A stretch of 15,162 bases of DNA from Clostridiales bacterium UBA7044 (GTDB taxonomy: Bacteria > Bacillota > Clostridia > Oscillospirales > Oscillospiraceae): positions 1 through 15,162 of the forward strand of contig DLAP01000076.1 in the NCBI GenBank assembly GCA_002493965.1, in the 5' to 3' direction. Made by a program: the position numbers and the translations under genes. Below, piece by piece: positions 1 through 6,956 of this stretch. Numbering within the stretch: position 1 is the first letter of the stretch; every line of letters starts with the position of its first letter. Under the pieces are notes generated by a model. It was not told where the DNA came from. It saw only the letters and a program-made list of their open reading frames with translations, and did not search any database.

Positions 1-30
1 TGGCTCAGAATGACATGGTTTTTCTACAGC

Positions 31-224
31 CTGAGCCTTCCCCTCTGGGGAAGGTGGCAGTCCAAAGGGCTGACGGATGCGGCGTTCCAGCCGCGGAACC
101 CTTTACCACCTCACCCGACCTTGCTTACGCTCGGCCACCTTTACACTGTGGTATGATTGCCACCGGCAATCATGGATATTTTAATCTGCTGCGCAGTGCA
201 CCACCCCAGCAGGGAAGGTTTTAG
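31..224. repeat. Hairpin-rich dispersed repeat, non-coding
   Basis: No convincing gene lies here. The segment is built from nested inverted repeats: an 8-bp hairpin (36-43 with 47-54), AGGTGG (52-57) with CCACCT (106-111), AAAGGG (64-69) with CCCTTT (99-104) and GCGGC (79-83) with GCCGC (90-94). From memory, the wording around the first hairpin and the following GGCTGACGGATG resembles a repeat scattered through many gut Firmicutes genomes, often miscalled as short proteins. Bases 1-20 may be the tail of another such repeat. The right edge abuts the inverted-repeat element at 225. Family membership is recalled, not tested; the internal complementarity is directly visible. Confidence 0.55.
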
Positions 225-384
225 GGAAGCTCTGATTCAATCGGCAAGAGCTGATGCCGAGAGATTTTGACCCAAGCGAAAGTTTGAAGAATTGAGGAAT
301 ACTGTATGTATTTCTAATTTTTTAAACTGCACGATTGGGGCAAAAGATCCGGCATCGGCCGCAGACGATTGATTCAGAGGTTCC
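225..384 (+). mobile_element. 160-bp MITE-like inverted-repeat element, copy 1
   Basis: The ends (225-243 and 366-384) are complementary at 17 of 19 positions. TTAG stands immediately outside both ends (221-224 and 385-388), as expected for a 4-bp target duplication. Inside are a second stem (250-259 with 350-359) and a long central hairpin (281-293 with 316-328, then 295-302 with 308-315, loop TGTAT). A related 161-bp copy lies at 13938-14098. The two share core words such as GAATACTG, ATGTATTTC, AAACTGCAC and GCAAAAGATCCGGC. It is too short to encode a transposase, so it would have to be moved by an enzyme encoded elsewhere. Orientation is given by the G-U pairs, which are only allowed on the plus strand. 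A structured RNA gene is an alternative reading. Confidence 0.75.
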
Positions 385-401
385 TTAGGTTCCGAAACAA
401 A

Positions 402-437
402 CGGCCGCGCCGACGGGTTTCCCCATCGGCGCGGCCG
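402..437 (-). terminator. Terminator after the traX-like gene
   Basis: A GC-rich stem (402-416 with 423-437, 14 of 15 pairs, 6-base loop) lies about 20 bases beyond the stop codon of the minus-strand traX-like gene. On the minus strand it is followed by TTTGTTTC, which fits a rho-independent terminator ending the binding protein-permease-amylase-traX operon. There is only a short T run on the plus side, so it mainly serves the minus strand. Confidence 0.8.
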
Positions 438-455
438 CTTTATACTGCCATTTTA

Positions 456-1229
456 TCAAAGGGCGATTCTCACCAGGCCCAGAATCAGCAAAATCACGGG
501 ATAGGTCAGATATCGAACCCACCGGTTCTGCTCCCCCGGCTCCCCGTTATACAGGTGCACTGCCAGGAAGCCCATGGGCGACGCCAGGAAGAAGGGTGAA
601 AAAATCGTGCATACCACCGCTGCCATGGCGCCGATAAAGACACGGTAATTGGGCATACGGCGGGAAAACCAGATCACCGTTGTGAGAATCACTAAGGGCG
701 CCCCAAAGGCAATGTGAAGCATCTGGGCCCAGAGGATGGCGGCGATGACCACCACAATCTTTATCAGGGTCTTCCCCGCACCCTTTCCCGCATAGTACCG
801 GAAGAACCACAGCAGGATCAGGCACAGCAGCATCCCAAATACCGGGTTCAGGCTGCCCCCTGCCAGGAGCTTACCGGAAATGGCCAGGTTATAGGGGATC
901 TCCGTAACCGCCGCCAGGCCCAGCATCCGCAGCAGGTAATTTTTCATACTGGAGGTGTGCCCCGCCCCCTCCACCAACAGAAAGGCAAAAATGGGAGCGG
1001 CACAGGTTTCCACCGCCTGGAGCACCAGAGACACGCTGGCCAGGGTCATGGCGGTGCCGGAGCTGTTCATAATTGCGAGAAGTTCCTCCCCCGTCACGCT
1101 GCCGATGCCCAGCAGCCGTCCCTGGAGGATGCCCCGTCCGAATACGCCCAGGGCTAAAAAGATCATGCCCCAGGCACGCAAAGCGTTTCCGCCGATGCCG
1201 GAGGGTCTTCTTTCGTTGATCCGTTCCAA
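456..1229 (-). CDS. TraX-family integral membrane protein
   Basis: This is a 257-residue, strongly hydrophobic protein of the TraX family, named for the F-plasmid pilin N-acetylase. The role in Clostridia is not established. Family-like stretches are the FAFLLVEG segment (about 81-88), EIPYNLA (110-116), a buried helix LNPVFGMLLCLILLW (127-141), HLYNGEPG (225-232) near the C-terminus, and a final helix YPVILLILGL. Several membrane spans are visible. I chose a TTG start at 1229. AAAGGAA lies 8 bases upstream, whereas the longer ATG reading to 1364 would run through the end of the amylase gene in another frame. Only 16 bases separate it from the amylase stop, and a terminator follows, so it is the last gene of the operon. 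The TTG start suggests modest translation. A link to starch use is not evident; family confidence is good, function is open. Confidence 0.8.
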   Translation of the reverse strand: MERINERRPSGIGGNALRAWGMIFLALGVFGRGILQGRLLGIGSVTGEELLAIMNSSGTAMTLASVSLVLQAVETCAAPIFAFLLVEGAGHTSSMKNYLLRMLGLAAVTEIPYNLAISGKLLAGGSLNPVFGMLLCLILLWFFRYYAGKGAGKTLIKIVVVIAAILWAQMLHIAFGAPLVILTTVIWFSRRMPNYRVFIGAMAAVVCTIFSPFFLASPMGFLAVHLYNGEPGEQNRWVRYLTYPVILLILGLVRIAL

Positions 1230-1237
1230 ATGAATAG

Positions 1238-1244
1238 TTCCTTT
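1238..1244 (-). promoter_or_regulatory. Ribosome binding site fixing the traX TTG start
   Basis: AAAGGAA on the minus strand lies 8 bases before TTG at 1229. The preceding gene's TAA (1246-1248) ends just upstream. This spacing is what decides the short start over an ATG 135 bases further upstream. Confidence 0.65.
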
Positions 1245-1245
1245 C

Positions 1246-2931
1246 TTATTCCGAAATCGGCACCAGCACTGCAGTTCCCCAGGCCGGAAGCGCCAGGGTG
1301 GTTCCCTCTGTGGAAATGTCTCTGCCGTCCGTTGAGAGTGTGGCAGCCAGCGTCCAGTTTTCATAGCCTGTCAGATCCACCTCGGCGTCCTCCGGGCTGA
1401 TGTTCATGAGCAGGATTGCCGCATCTTCTCCCCAGGTCTTCCGGCAGGCGCTGATACAGCCCAGATTCAAAGCCGTCTCCGCCGTGGTTTTTCCGTGGGA
1501 GATGGCGGGAATGGCTTGCCGGATGGCAATGGCCTGACGATAGTAATTGTAAATAGACTGATCGTCCGCCTTCTGGGTTTCATAGGCGGGGAAGGGGTAG
1601 CTTTCCGGAAGGACGCATTCCGGCGGAGGATTGGTGGTTCCCTGATCTCTTGCCTCGTTCCAGTACATGGGCGCCCGCTTGGAGGGGTCGTTCCCGGAAC
1701 CGGCCATACCCAGTTCTTCTCCGTAATAGACAAAGGCGCTGCCGCTCATAAACAGGTTCATGGCACCGGCCAGCTTAGTTTTCGCCTCGTCCCCGGAGCA
1801 GAAGCTGGCAATCCGGCCTACGTCATGATTACTGAGGAAGGGGGCGTCGATGCAGTCGGGATTGGCTGCGCGGTAGGCTTTATCCGCTTTTTCCAGAGCC
1901 GTAGCGTAGGTGGAAACCACAGATGGGTTCCCCGCGCCCCGGAGCACGGTGATGATTTTTCCCCCGGCGTCCGCAAAGGGGAAGTCAAAGAAGCTACATA
2001 GCCCGCTTTCATAGTACTCAGAAACCGCCGCGAAGCCGTCCCAGACCTCGGCCACCAGGTAGATGTCCTCTTTCAGAGACTTACCCGTTTCCTGGATCCA
2101 GCCCAGTACCTCCAGATTCTTGGAGATGGAGCCGGTATAGTATTCCTTGGCGGCGTCCAGCCGGAAGCCGGACACCCCTTTTTCCAGCCAGAAGGCCATG
2201 ATACCCCGGATTTCTTCCCGGAGCGCCTCATTTCCCAGATTCAGATCCGGCATATCCGGGCTGAACTGGGACTCATAGTACCAATCGGTGCCGGGCACCT
2301 GGGTATATCCCGGCTTTTGCTCCCGGGAAAAGAAATAGTAATCCACATAGGGGCAGTCGGCAGGGTTCGGCTCCCTGTCTCCCAGCCCCCGCAGATAATC
2401 CGCAGCCTGGGTAAACCAGGGGTGGTCGGAGCCGGAGTGGTTCAGAACCAGGTCCAATATCACATGGATATCCCGCTTTTCGCACTGGGCCATCAGATCG
2501 TCAAAGTCCGCCATGGTGCCATAGGCCGGGTCAATGGCGTAGTAATCGGTAACGTCGTACTTGTGATAGGAGGGGCTTGGGTGGATGGGCATGAGCCAGA
2601 TGCCATTCACGCCCAGCTCCTGCAAATAGTCCAGCTTGGAGGTCAGACCCCGAAGGTCTCCAATCCCATCCCCGTCGGAATCGCAGAAGGAATAGACGAA
2701 GACCTCATACCAGGTGCGGTAGTTATCGTCGGGGCTTTCCCCTAATGCGGCAATTTCCGCCAGCCGCTGCGCCATGTCCCTGCCCCCGGGAACGCCCTCA
2801 GCCTCCCCCGAAAGAACGGGGGAGGCCGTAGTTTGTGGCGTTTGAGGAGCCGCGGCAGGCCGGGAACAGCCCGCGAGCATGGTCAGACACAGCAGCAGGC
2901 AGATAACGCGAACTGCTTTTTCCATGGGCAT
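1246..2931 (-). CDS. Surface alpha-amylase lipoprotein, GH13 (intermediary/GH13_36 type)
   Basis: This 561-residue glycoside hydrolase should cleave alpha-1,4 bonds of starch or maltodextrin outside the cell membrane. A signal helix (about 5-19) ends in the lipobox LAGC with the lipidated Cys22. The GH13 barrel starts near residue 71 with a calcium-type loop DSDGDGIGDL (84-93). The four conserved regions are intact: DLVLNH (160-165), GFRLDA with nucleophile Asp259, AEVW with acid/base Glu295, and LSNHD with Asp370. The MPDLN motif (227-231) is the hallmark of the intermediary group between oligo-1,6-glucosidases and neopullulanases (GH13_36). The first ATG overlaps the upstream permease stop (TAATG). 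A second ATG at 2925 is better spaced from the AAGGGA site and may be the real start. It lies between the permease gene and the traX-like gene, so it is made together with the importer. Confidence 0.92.
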   Translation of the reverse strand: MPMEKAVRVICLLLCLTMLAGCSRPAAAPQTPQTTASPVLSGEAEGVPGGRDMAQRLAEIAALGESPDDNYRTWYEVFVYSFCDSDGDGIGDLRGLTSKLDYLQELGVNGIWLMPIHPSPSYHKYDVTDYYAIDPAYGTMADFDDLMAQCEKRDIHVILDLVLNHSGSDHPWFTQAADYLRGLGDREPNPADCPYVDYYFFSREQKPGYTQVPGTDWYYESQFSPDMPDLNLGNEALREEIRGIMAFWLEKGVSGFRLDAAKEYYTGSISKNLEVLGWIQETGKSLKEDIYLVAEVWDGFAAVSEYYESGLCSFFDFPFADAGGKIITVLRGAGNPSVVSTYATALEKADKAYRAANPDCIDAPFLSNHDVGRIASFCSGDEAKTKLAGAMNLFMSGSAFVYYGEELGMAGSGNDPSKRAPMYWNEARDQGTTNPPPECVLPESYPFPAYETQKADDQSIYNYYRQAIAIRQAIPAISHGKTTAETALNLGCISACRKTWGEDAAILLMNISPEDAEVDLTGYENWTLAATLSTDGRDISTEGTTLALPAWGTAVLVPISE

Positions 2932-3803
2932 TATCCCTTCACGGCGCCGCCCATGGCTTCCTGATAGAACTTCTGGGTGATCATGAAGAGGGCAGCAATG
3001 GGGATGGACACCAGCACGGCGCCGGCGCAGAACCGGACGAACCAGGTATCCACATATTCTTTCTCCAGCATATTGAACAGGCCGATGGAGACCGTCCAGT
3101 ACTGGCTCTTGGCGCCCGCGATAACCTTAGCGCAAATGAAGTCCATCCAGGGGCCCATGAAGGAGGTGATGATCTGGTAGACCACCATGGGCTTACACAT
3201 GGGCAGGGTGATCTTGGTGAAGATCTGCCACCGGGTGCAGCCGTCGATCATGGCCGCCTCGTCCAGAGCCTTCGGAATGGTGTCCATGTAGCCCTTCATG
3301 ACGAAGAAGCCGGTGCCCGCGCCTGCGGAGAAGACGATGATCAGGGACAGATAGATCTTGTCGCCCTCAGTCATGCCCAGGGCCTTCAGGATGAAGTACA
3401 CCGCCATCATGCTCATGAAGCCGGGGAACAGGTTGATGATCATGGCCATGTTCATGTAGGGCTTACGCATCTTCCACTTCAGACGGCTGGTGCAGTAGGA
3501 CACGGCCAGCACGAAGAAGGTGGAGATTACGCAGGTGCAGCAGGCGATGAAAAAGGTGTTCAGGAACATCCGGGGGAAGTTGATCACATTGGCCTCGGTG
3601 AACAGTGCTTTATAGTTATTGGTGGTATAGGCCTTGGGCAGGAAGGAGGAGATGAACTGGCCCTTGCCTTCCCGGAAGGACTGCATAATCACCCAGAAGA
3701 AGGGCAGCAGCCATACGACACACATCACGGCAAGCACAATGTAGGTGATCACGTCGCCGGTGATCCGACGCGCCTTCATGCCGCCATCGTGATTCTTTTT
3801 CAT
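2931..3803 (-). CDS. Maltodextrin ABC transporter permease, MalG type
   Basis: This 290-residue inner-membrane permease is the second channel subunit of a carbohydrate ABC importer (CUT1 class). A first helix lies at about 17-38, with further helices near 80-105, 117-140, 150-168, 202-217 and 258-275. The cytoplasmic EAA loop that docks on the ATPase is clear at 182-201 (EAAMIDG, then a Leu-Pro end). Length is close to the usual 275-300. The start codon shares its A with the stop of the upstream permease (TAATG). An AGGAGG site 10 bases ahead, inside that gene's end, supports this ATG over the internal Met9. It pairs with the MalF-type subunit upstream. No ATPase gene is in the window. Confidence 0.93.
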   Translation of the reverse strand: MKKNHDGGMKARRITGDVITYIVLAVMCVVWLLPFFWVIMQSFREGKGQFISSFLPKAYTTNNYKALFTEANVINFPRMFLNTFFIACCTCVISTFFVLAVSYCTSRLKWKMRKPYMNMAMIINLFPGFMSMMAVYFILKALGMTEGDKIYLSLIIVFSAGAGTGFFVMKGYMDTIPKALDEAAMIDGCTRWQIFTKITLPMCKPMVVYQIITSFMGPWMDFICAKVIAGAKSQYWTVSIGLFNMLEKEYVDTWFVRFCAGAVLVSIPIAALFMITQKFYQEAMGGAVKG

Positions 3804-5194
3804 TATTTAAAGCCCTCCTCATCCTTATAAGATCCGCTGGAATGGTAGGTAACCAGAGAGACAATGGCCAGCACCACGAAGGTGAAGATGCCGATCACAG
3901 CGCCCAGGTTATACTTCTGCTGATCCACGGTCAGCTTGTACAGCCAAGTGATCAGCAGGTCGGTGGAGCCCGCGGAATTGCCAACGGAAACCGGCTCGCC
4001 GCGGGTCAGCAGGTAGATGACGTTAAAGTTGTTGATGTTGCCGGTGAACTGGGTGATGATGTAGGGGGTCATCACAAAGATCATGTAGGGCAGGGTGATA
4101 TTCGTGAACTGCTGGACAGCGTTGGCGCCGTCAATGGTTGCGGCCTCATACTGCTCGGCGGGGATGTTCTGCAAAATGCCCGTGACCTGCATGATGGTAT
4201 AGGGAATACCCACCCACAGGTTCACGACAATGACCATCACTCTGGCCCAGGTGGTATTGGTCAGGAAGGGCAGCCTGGTGGAAATAATACCCGCGTTTAA
4301 GAGCATGGTGTTGATGATGCCGTCAGGCTGCATCATGGAGCGGATGATCATCAGGGACACGAACTGAGGAATGGCGATGGTCATGCCCAGGCATCCACGC
4401 CAGAAGGACTTAAACTTGATGGTCTTCCGGTTAATGAGGATGGCCACAAAGGTGCCCAGGAAGAAGTTCAGGAAGGTGGCAAAGAAGGCCCAGACCAGGG
4501 TCCAGCCCAGCACGGAGCCAACCTGCTTGCCGATGGTGGAGGTGGAATCGAACAGGGAGGCGAAGTTTTGCAGGCCCACCCAGTCGAAGAGCACCAGATG
4601 GTCCCCTTCCTTGGAATAGCTGGTGAACGCCATGCTCATCATGTAGAACAGAGGCACGATGGAGAACACGGCCAGGAACGCGGTGGGTGTGAACATCAGC
4701 AGCTTGTGGACGTTCTCGTCCAGCAGGGATTTCAGCGTGTCCAGGAAGGGGGGAGCCTTCTTGCCGGACTTCTTCAGGCACAGAGCCTTATAGCCGCTGC
4801 GGACGGAGGACCGCCAAAGGACGATGAACAGCGCGATGATGCAGATGGTGGCCACGCCGTAGAGCAGGATCAGCTGGGACTGGTCACCCATGGTATACTC
4901 GTAGATGCCCAGGTCGTCGTTCCAGACCTCTTCCATTTCCCGCCAGCCAAGACTTGGCAGCATGGAAAGCCAGTAGAGGCCGCCGCTGGGGATTGCCAGG
5001 AAGGCGATGAAAGCCACTTCCAAAGCAAGAAAGATCAGACCCATGATGATCTGACCGCTTACAAGGTTGCCAAGGCCCATAATGAGGCAGGACAGCCAGA
5101 CTACGGGACCTCCGTTTTTCACAGCTGCGGCCAAGGGGAAGGAACCTGCCTTCTTCTGCCGTTTCGCCGCAGCCTTTGTTAATTCGTTGGACAT
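3803..5194 (-). CDS. Maltodextrin ABC transporter permease, MalF type
   Basis: This 463-residue permease is the larger channel subunit of the CUT1 importer. It carries an N-terminal extension with extra helices (about 31-70 and 107-127) before the core domain, as in MalF/MdxF proteins. Core helices follow from about 165. The ATPase-docking EAA loop is at 350-369. The segment NNFNVIYLLTRGEP (388-401) is typical of maltodextrin systems. I start it at 5194 (MSNELTK), where AAAGGGAG stands 8 bases upstream; an ATG 54 bases further upstream has no good ribosome site. It follows the binding-protein gene after a 187-base spacer with two hairpins and overlaps the next permease by one base. The substrate is inferred from neighbouring amylase and debranching genes. 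Confidence 0.92.
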   Translation of the reverse strand: MSNELTKAAAKRQKKAGSFPLAAAVKNGGPVVWLSCLIMGLGNLVSGQIIMGLIFLALEVAFIAFLAIPSGGLYWLSMLPSLGWREMEEVWNDDLGIYEYTMGDQSQLILLYGVATICIIALFIVLWRSSVRSGYKALCLKKSGKKAPPFLDTLKSLLDENVHKLLMFTPTAFLAVFSIVPLFYMMSMAFTSYSKEGDHLVLFDWVGLQNFASLFDSTSTIGKQVGSVLGWTLVWAFFATFLNFFLGTFVAILINRKTIKFKSFWRGCLGMTIAIPQFVSLMIIRSMMQPDGIINTMLLNAGIISTRLPFLTNTTWARVMVIVVNLWVGIPYTIMQVTGILQNIPAEQYEAATIDGANAVQQFTNITLPYMIFVMTPYIITQFTGNINNFNVIYLLTRGEPVSVGNSAGSTDLLITWLYKLTVDQQKYNLGAVIGIFTFVVLAIVSLVTYHSSGSYKDEEGFK

Positions 5195-5250
5195 ATTGTC
5201 ATCTCCCTTTTGTTCCTGCCGGGATGCCCGGCATTCCGCTTTCCGCATCT

Positions 5251-5305
5251 ACAGATCGATGCCCCTGACGGCCCCACAAAGCGGCAGGCGGGGGCATCGA
5301 TCTGT
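5251..5305. repeat. 15-bp inverted repeat between binding-protein and permease genes
   Basis: A perfect 15-bp inverted repeat (5251-5265 with 5291-5305, containing ATCGAT) encloses a 25-base loop. It sits in the spacer between the binding protein and the MalF-type permease. On the transcribed minus strand no T run follows, so it is not a clear terminator. On the plus strand a CCCTTTTTTC run begins six bases beyond the stem. A likely role is mRNA processing or protection that lets the binding protein be made in excess. Confidence 0.6.
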
Positions 5306-5331
5306 GGATTCCCTTTTTTCTATCGGAAGGA

Positions 5332-5360
5332 GGCGGCGGCCAGGGATTCTGGCCGCCGTC
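5332..5360 (-). other. GC-rich stem-loop just after the binding-protein gene
   Basis: A short GC-rich stem (5332-5343 with 5349-5360, five-base loop) begins 21 bases beyond the binding-protein stop. On the minus strand it has 11 of 12 pairs. The bases after it are TCCTTCCG rather than a T run. It could be a partial terminator or a 3' exonuclease block. Such hairpins between binding-protein and permease genes are known in other sugar importer operons. Confidence 0.6.
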
Positions 5361-5381
5361 AGAGATTTTTGGCAGAATGGT

Positions 5382-6671
5382 TTACAGGCCGGCGTTGTTC
5401 AGGCCGGTATTCCACTTCTCGGTCAGATCAGCAGCATTGTCCGCATTGACCTCGCCGTTGGCCAGGGCCTTGCCCAGGGACTCGGCGTTAGACCAGTACA
5501 TGCCCATCTCAGGGATGGAGGGCTGGAGCTTGGAGGTGTTGGCGATGGTGGCGTTCTGAGCCAGAGCAGCGGCGTTGTTGATATAGTCGGTGTCGCTGGC
5601 CAGCAGATCCGCGTTGCAGGGGATAACCTCGCCGTTCCGCAGCTCGAAGTGCAGGTCCTGCATCTCAGCGGAGCCCAGCCACAGAGCCAGAGCGGTAGCA
5701 GCCTTCATGTTGGCGGAGTTGGGGTTGACACCGTAGGCCTTGGAGCCGGAGAAGGAGTAGAGCTGATGCTCCTCGCCGTTCACGGTGAAGGTGGGCAGCT
5801 GAGCCGCGCCGTAGTTCTCGCCCAGAGCCTCTTCCACGTTCTTGGCGTCCCAGGTGCCGGAGAAGATGGCGCCCACGGTGCCGTTGCGCAGGCCGTCCAG
5901 GCCGGCGCCGCTGGCGTCGTCGATCATGGTCTTGGCAGCCAGAGCATTTGCCAGGTAAGTGGTAGCGGCAGCGCCGTTCTCGCCGCCGAAGGTGATGCCG
6001 GCAGTGCCGTCGGTGCCGTCACCGAACATGGTGCCGCCCATACCGAAGAAGAAGCCGGGAACATACCAGGTGTTGGTCACAGGGAAAGCAACGGTCTTCT
6101 TGGCCATCATGGCGTCCAGAGACTTGATGTCATCCTCAGTGTAGACGGACTTGTCGTAGTACATGAACCAGGTGTTGCCGGTGAAGGGCACGCCGTAGAC
6201 GCCTTCGCCGCTGGTGACGGAAGCGACCATGGTCTCGGAGTTGCTTGCCTTCACTTCATCCAGAGTGGAGCCGCCCAGACGGGCAATGGCGTTGGCCTGG
6301 ATCAGGGTGCCCAGCTGGTCGTTGGCGAACATGTAGACGTCAGCGGCAGCGGAGGGGTCCTTAGTGACCTGCGTGCCAACGTCGCCCTCGGAGCAGACCT
6401 CAAAGGTGAAGGTGATATCCCACTCGGGGTGAGCCTCGTTGAACTTCTGGCAGGCAACAGGCAGGAAGCTGTTGTTGTCAGCCTGGTCCTCCTGGGGACC
6501 CCAGACCTTCAGGGAGATGGCCTCAGGAGCGGCGTTCTCAGCGGGAGCCTTGGTCTCAGCGGGAGCTGCAGCTTCCGGTGCCTTGGTCTCAGCAGGGGCG
6601 CTGCTGGAGCAACCAGCGAACAGGCCCAGGACCATAACGCAAGCCAGCAGCAGAGCAATGATCTTCTTCAT
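5382..6671 (-). CDS. Maltodextrin-binding lipoprotein of ABC importer
   Basis: This 429-residue extracellular solute-binding protein (family 1, MalE-like) is expected to capture maltodextrins and deliver them to the two downstream permeases. The signal helix (about 3-17) ends in the lipobox FAGC with Cys21, so it is membrane anchored. An Ala/Pro/Glu-rich linker with APAETKAP repeated (about 25-50) leads to the binding domain, which opens with ISLKVWGP. Further family-like pieces are the ADVYMFANDQL segment, GVYGVPFTGNTWFMYYDKSVY, and the C-terminal NPNSANMKAATALALWLGS. AGGAGG stands 9 bases before the ATG. It is the first gene of its operon, behind a long regulatory leader with a TTGACG/TATACT promoter. 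Sugar identity is inferred from context. Confidence 0.92.
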   Translation of the reverse strand: MKKIIALLLACVMVLGLFAGCSSSAPAETKAPEAAAPAETKAPAENAAPEAISLKVWGPQEDQADNNSFLPVACQKFNEAHPEWDITFTFEVCSEGDVGTQVTKDPSAAADVYMFANDQLGTLIQANAIARLGGSTLDEVKASNSETMVASVTSGEGVYGVPFTGNTWFMYYDKSVYTEDDIKSLDAMMAKKTVAFPVTNTWYVPGFFFGMGGTMFGDGTDGTAGITFGGENGAAATTYLANALAAKTMIDDASGAGLDGLRNGTVGAIFSGTWDAKNVEEALGENYGAAQLPTFTVNGEEHQLYSFSGSKAYGVNPNSANMKAATALALWLGSAEMQDLHFELRNGEVIPCNADLLASDTDYINNAAALAQNATIANTSKLQPSIPEMGMYWSNAESLGKALANGEVNADNAADLTEKWNTGLNNAGL

Positions 6672-6745
6672 TCTTGTTTTCCTCCTAAATAGAAGTTAAT
6701 ATAATATGCAATCACAGAAGAAATTCTGTTAATGCCAGACATCAT

Positions 6746-6774
6746 TTCTTTCTCACATTCCATGTGAGAAAGAA
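6746..6774. promoter_or_regulatory. 13-bp perfect inverted repeat in the binding-protein leader
   Basis: Arms 6746-6758 and 6762-6774 are perfectly complementary around a 3-base centre. The repeat lies in the predicted 5' untranslated RNA, about 75 bases before the ATG at 6671. No T run follows on the minus strand. It may be an RNA hairpin or an operator. It directly abuts a second palindrome at 6775. Confidence 0.65.
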
Positions 6775-6794
6775 GCAATGGGACGTCCCATTGC
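6775..6794. promoter_or_regulatory. 20-bp perfect palindrome in the binding-protein leader
   Basis: The sequence GCAATGGGAC followed by its exact reverse complement gives a 20-bp palindrome centred on ACGT. A central CG is common in LacI-family operators. It lies roughly 55-75 bases downstream of the -10 box, next to two CGAAAC copies (6797-6802, 6807-6812). Its function as an operator or hairpin is inferred. Confidence 0.65.
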
Positions 6795-6796
6795 AG

Positions 6797-6812
6797 CGAA
6801 ACGCATCGAAAC
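6797..6812. promoter_or_regulatory. CGAAAC direct repeat, candidate operator
   Basis: Two CGAAAC hexamers start exactly 10 bp apart, on the same face of the helix, downstream of the binding-protein promoter. The same spacing in the opposite orientation occurs at 7016-7031. The hexamer also recurs five times in the region between the debranching enzyme and lacI genes. It is a candidate half-site for the neighbouring LacI-type regulator. Confidence 0.5.
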
Positions 6813-6847
6813 CTGTTTTTGAATCGTTTCCATCTCGCTTCGAGTAC

Positions 6848-6877
6848 AGTATAACACCAAAAACAGGCCGCCGTCAA
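6848..6877 (-). promoter_or_regulatory. Promoter of the importer-amylase operon
   Basis: On the minus strand TTGACG (6877-6872) and TATACT (6853-6848) are separated by 18 bases. The hexamers are identical to those before the debranching-enzyme gene. The predicted transcript starts near 6840, leaving a leader of about 170 bases with two strong palindromes. Confidence 0.7.
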
Positions 6878-6956
6878 TTCGTGAATGTGCAAGAATTTTC
6901 GGGTCAGTTTTTGCCATTCTACACAAAACCCAATTGGAATCCCCATTATCCGAGAG

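Noticed and set aside
15..224. Possible small protein of 69 residues at the left edge
   Set aside because: It coincides with a hairpin-rich dispersed repeat and has no ribosome site or homologous features I can see.
5067..6692. Long plus-strand open frame (541 codons) opposite the binding-protein gene
   Set aside because: Low-complexity Gly/Val-rich product with no recognisable domain; it is the GC-driven mirror of a well-supported gene.
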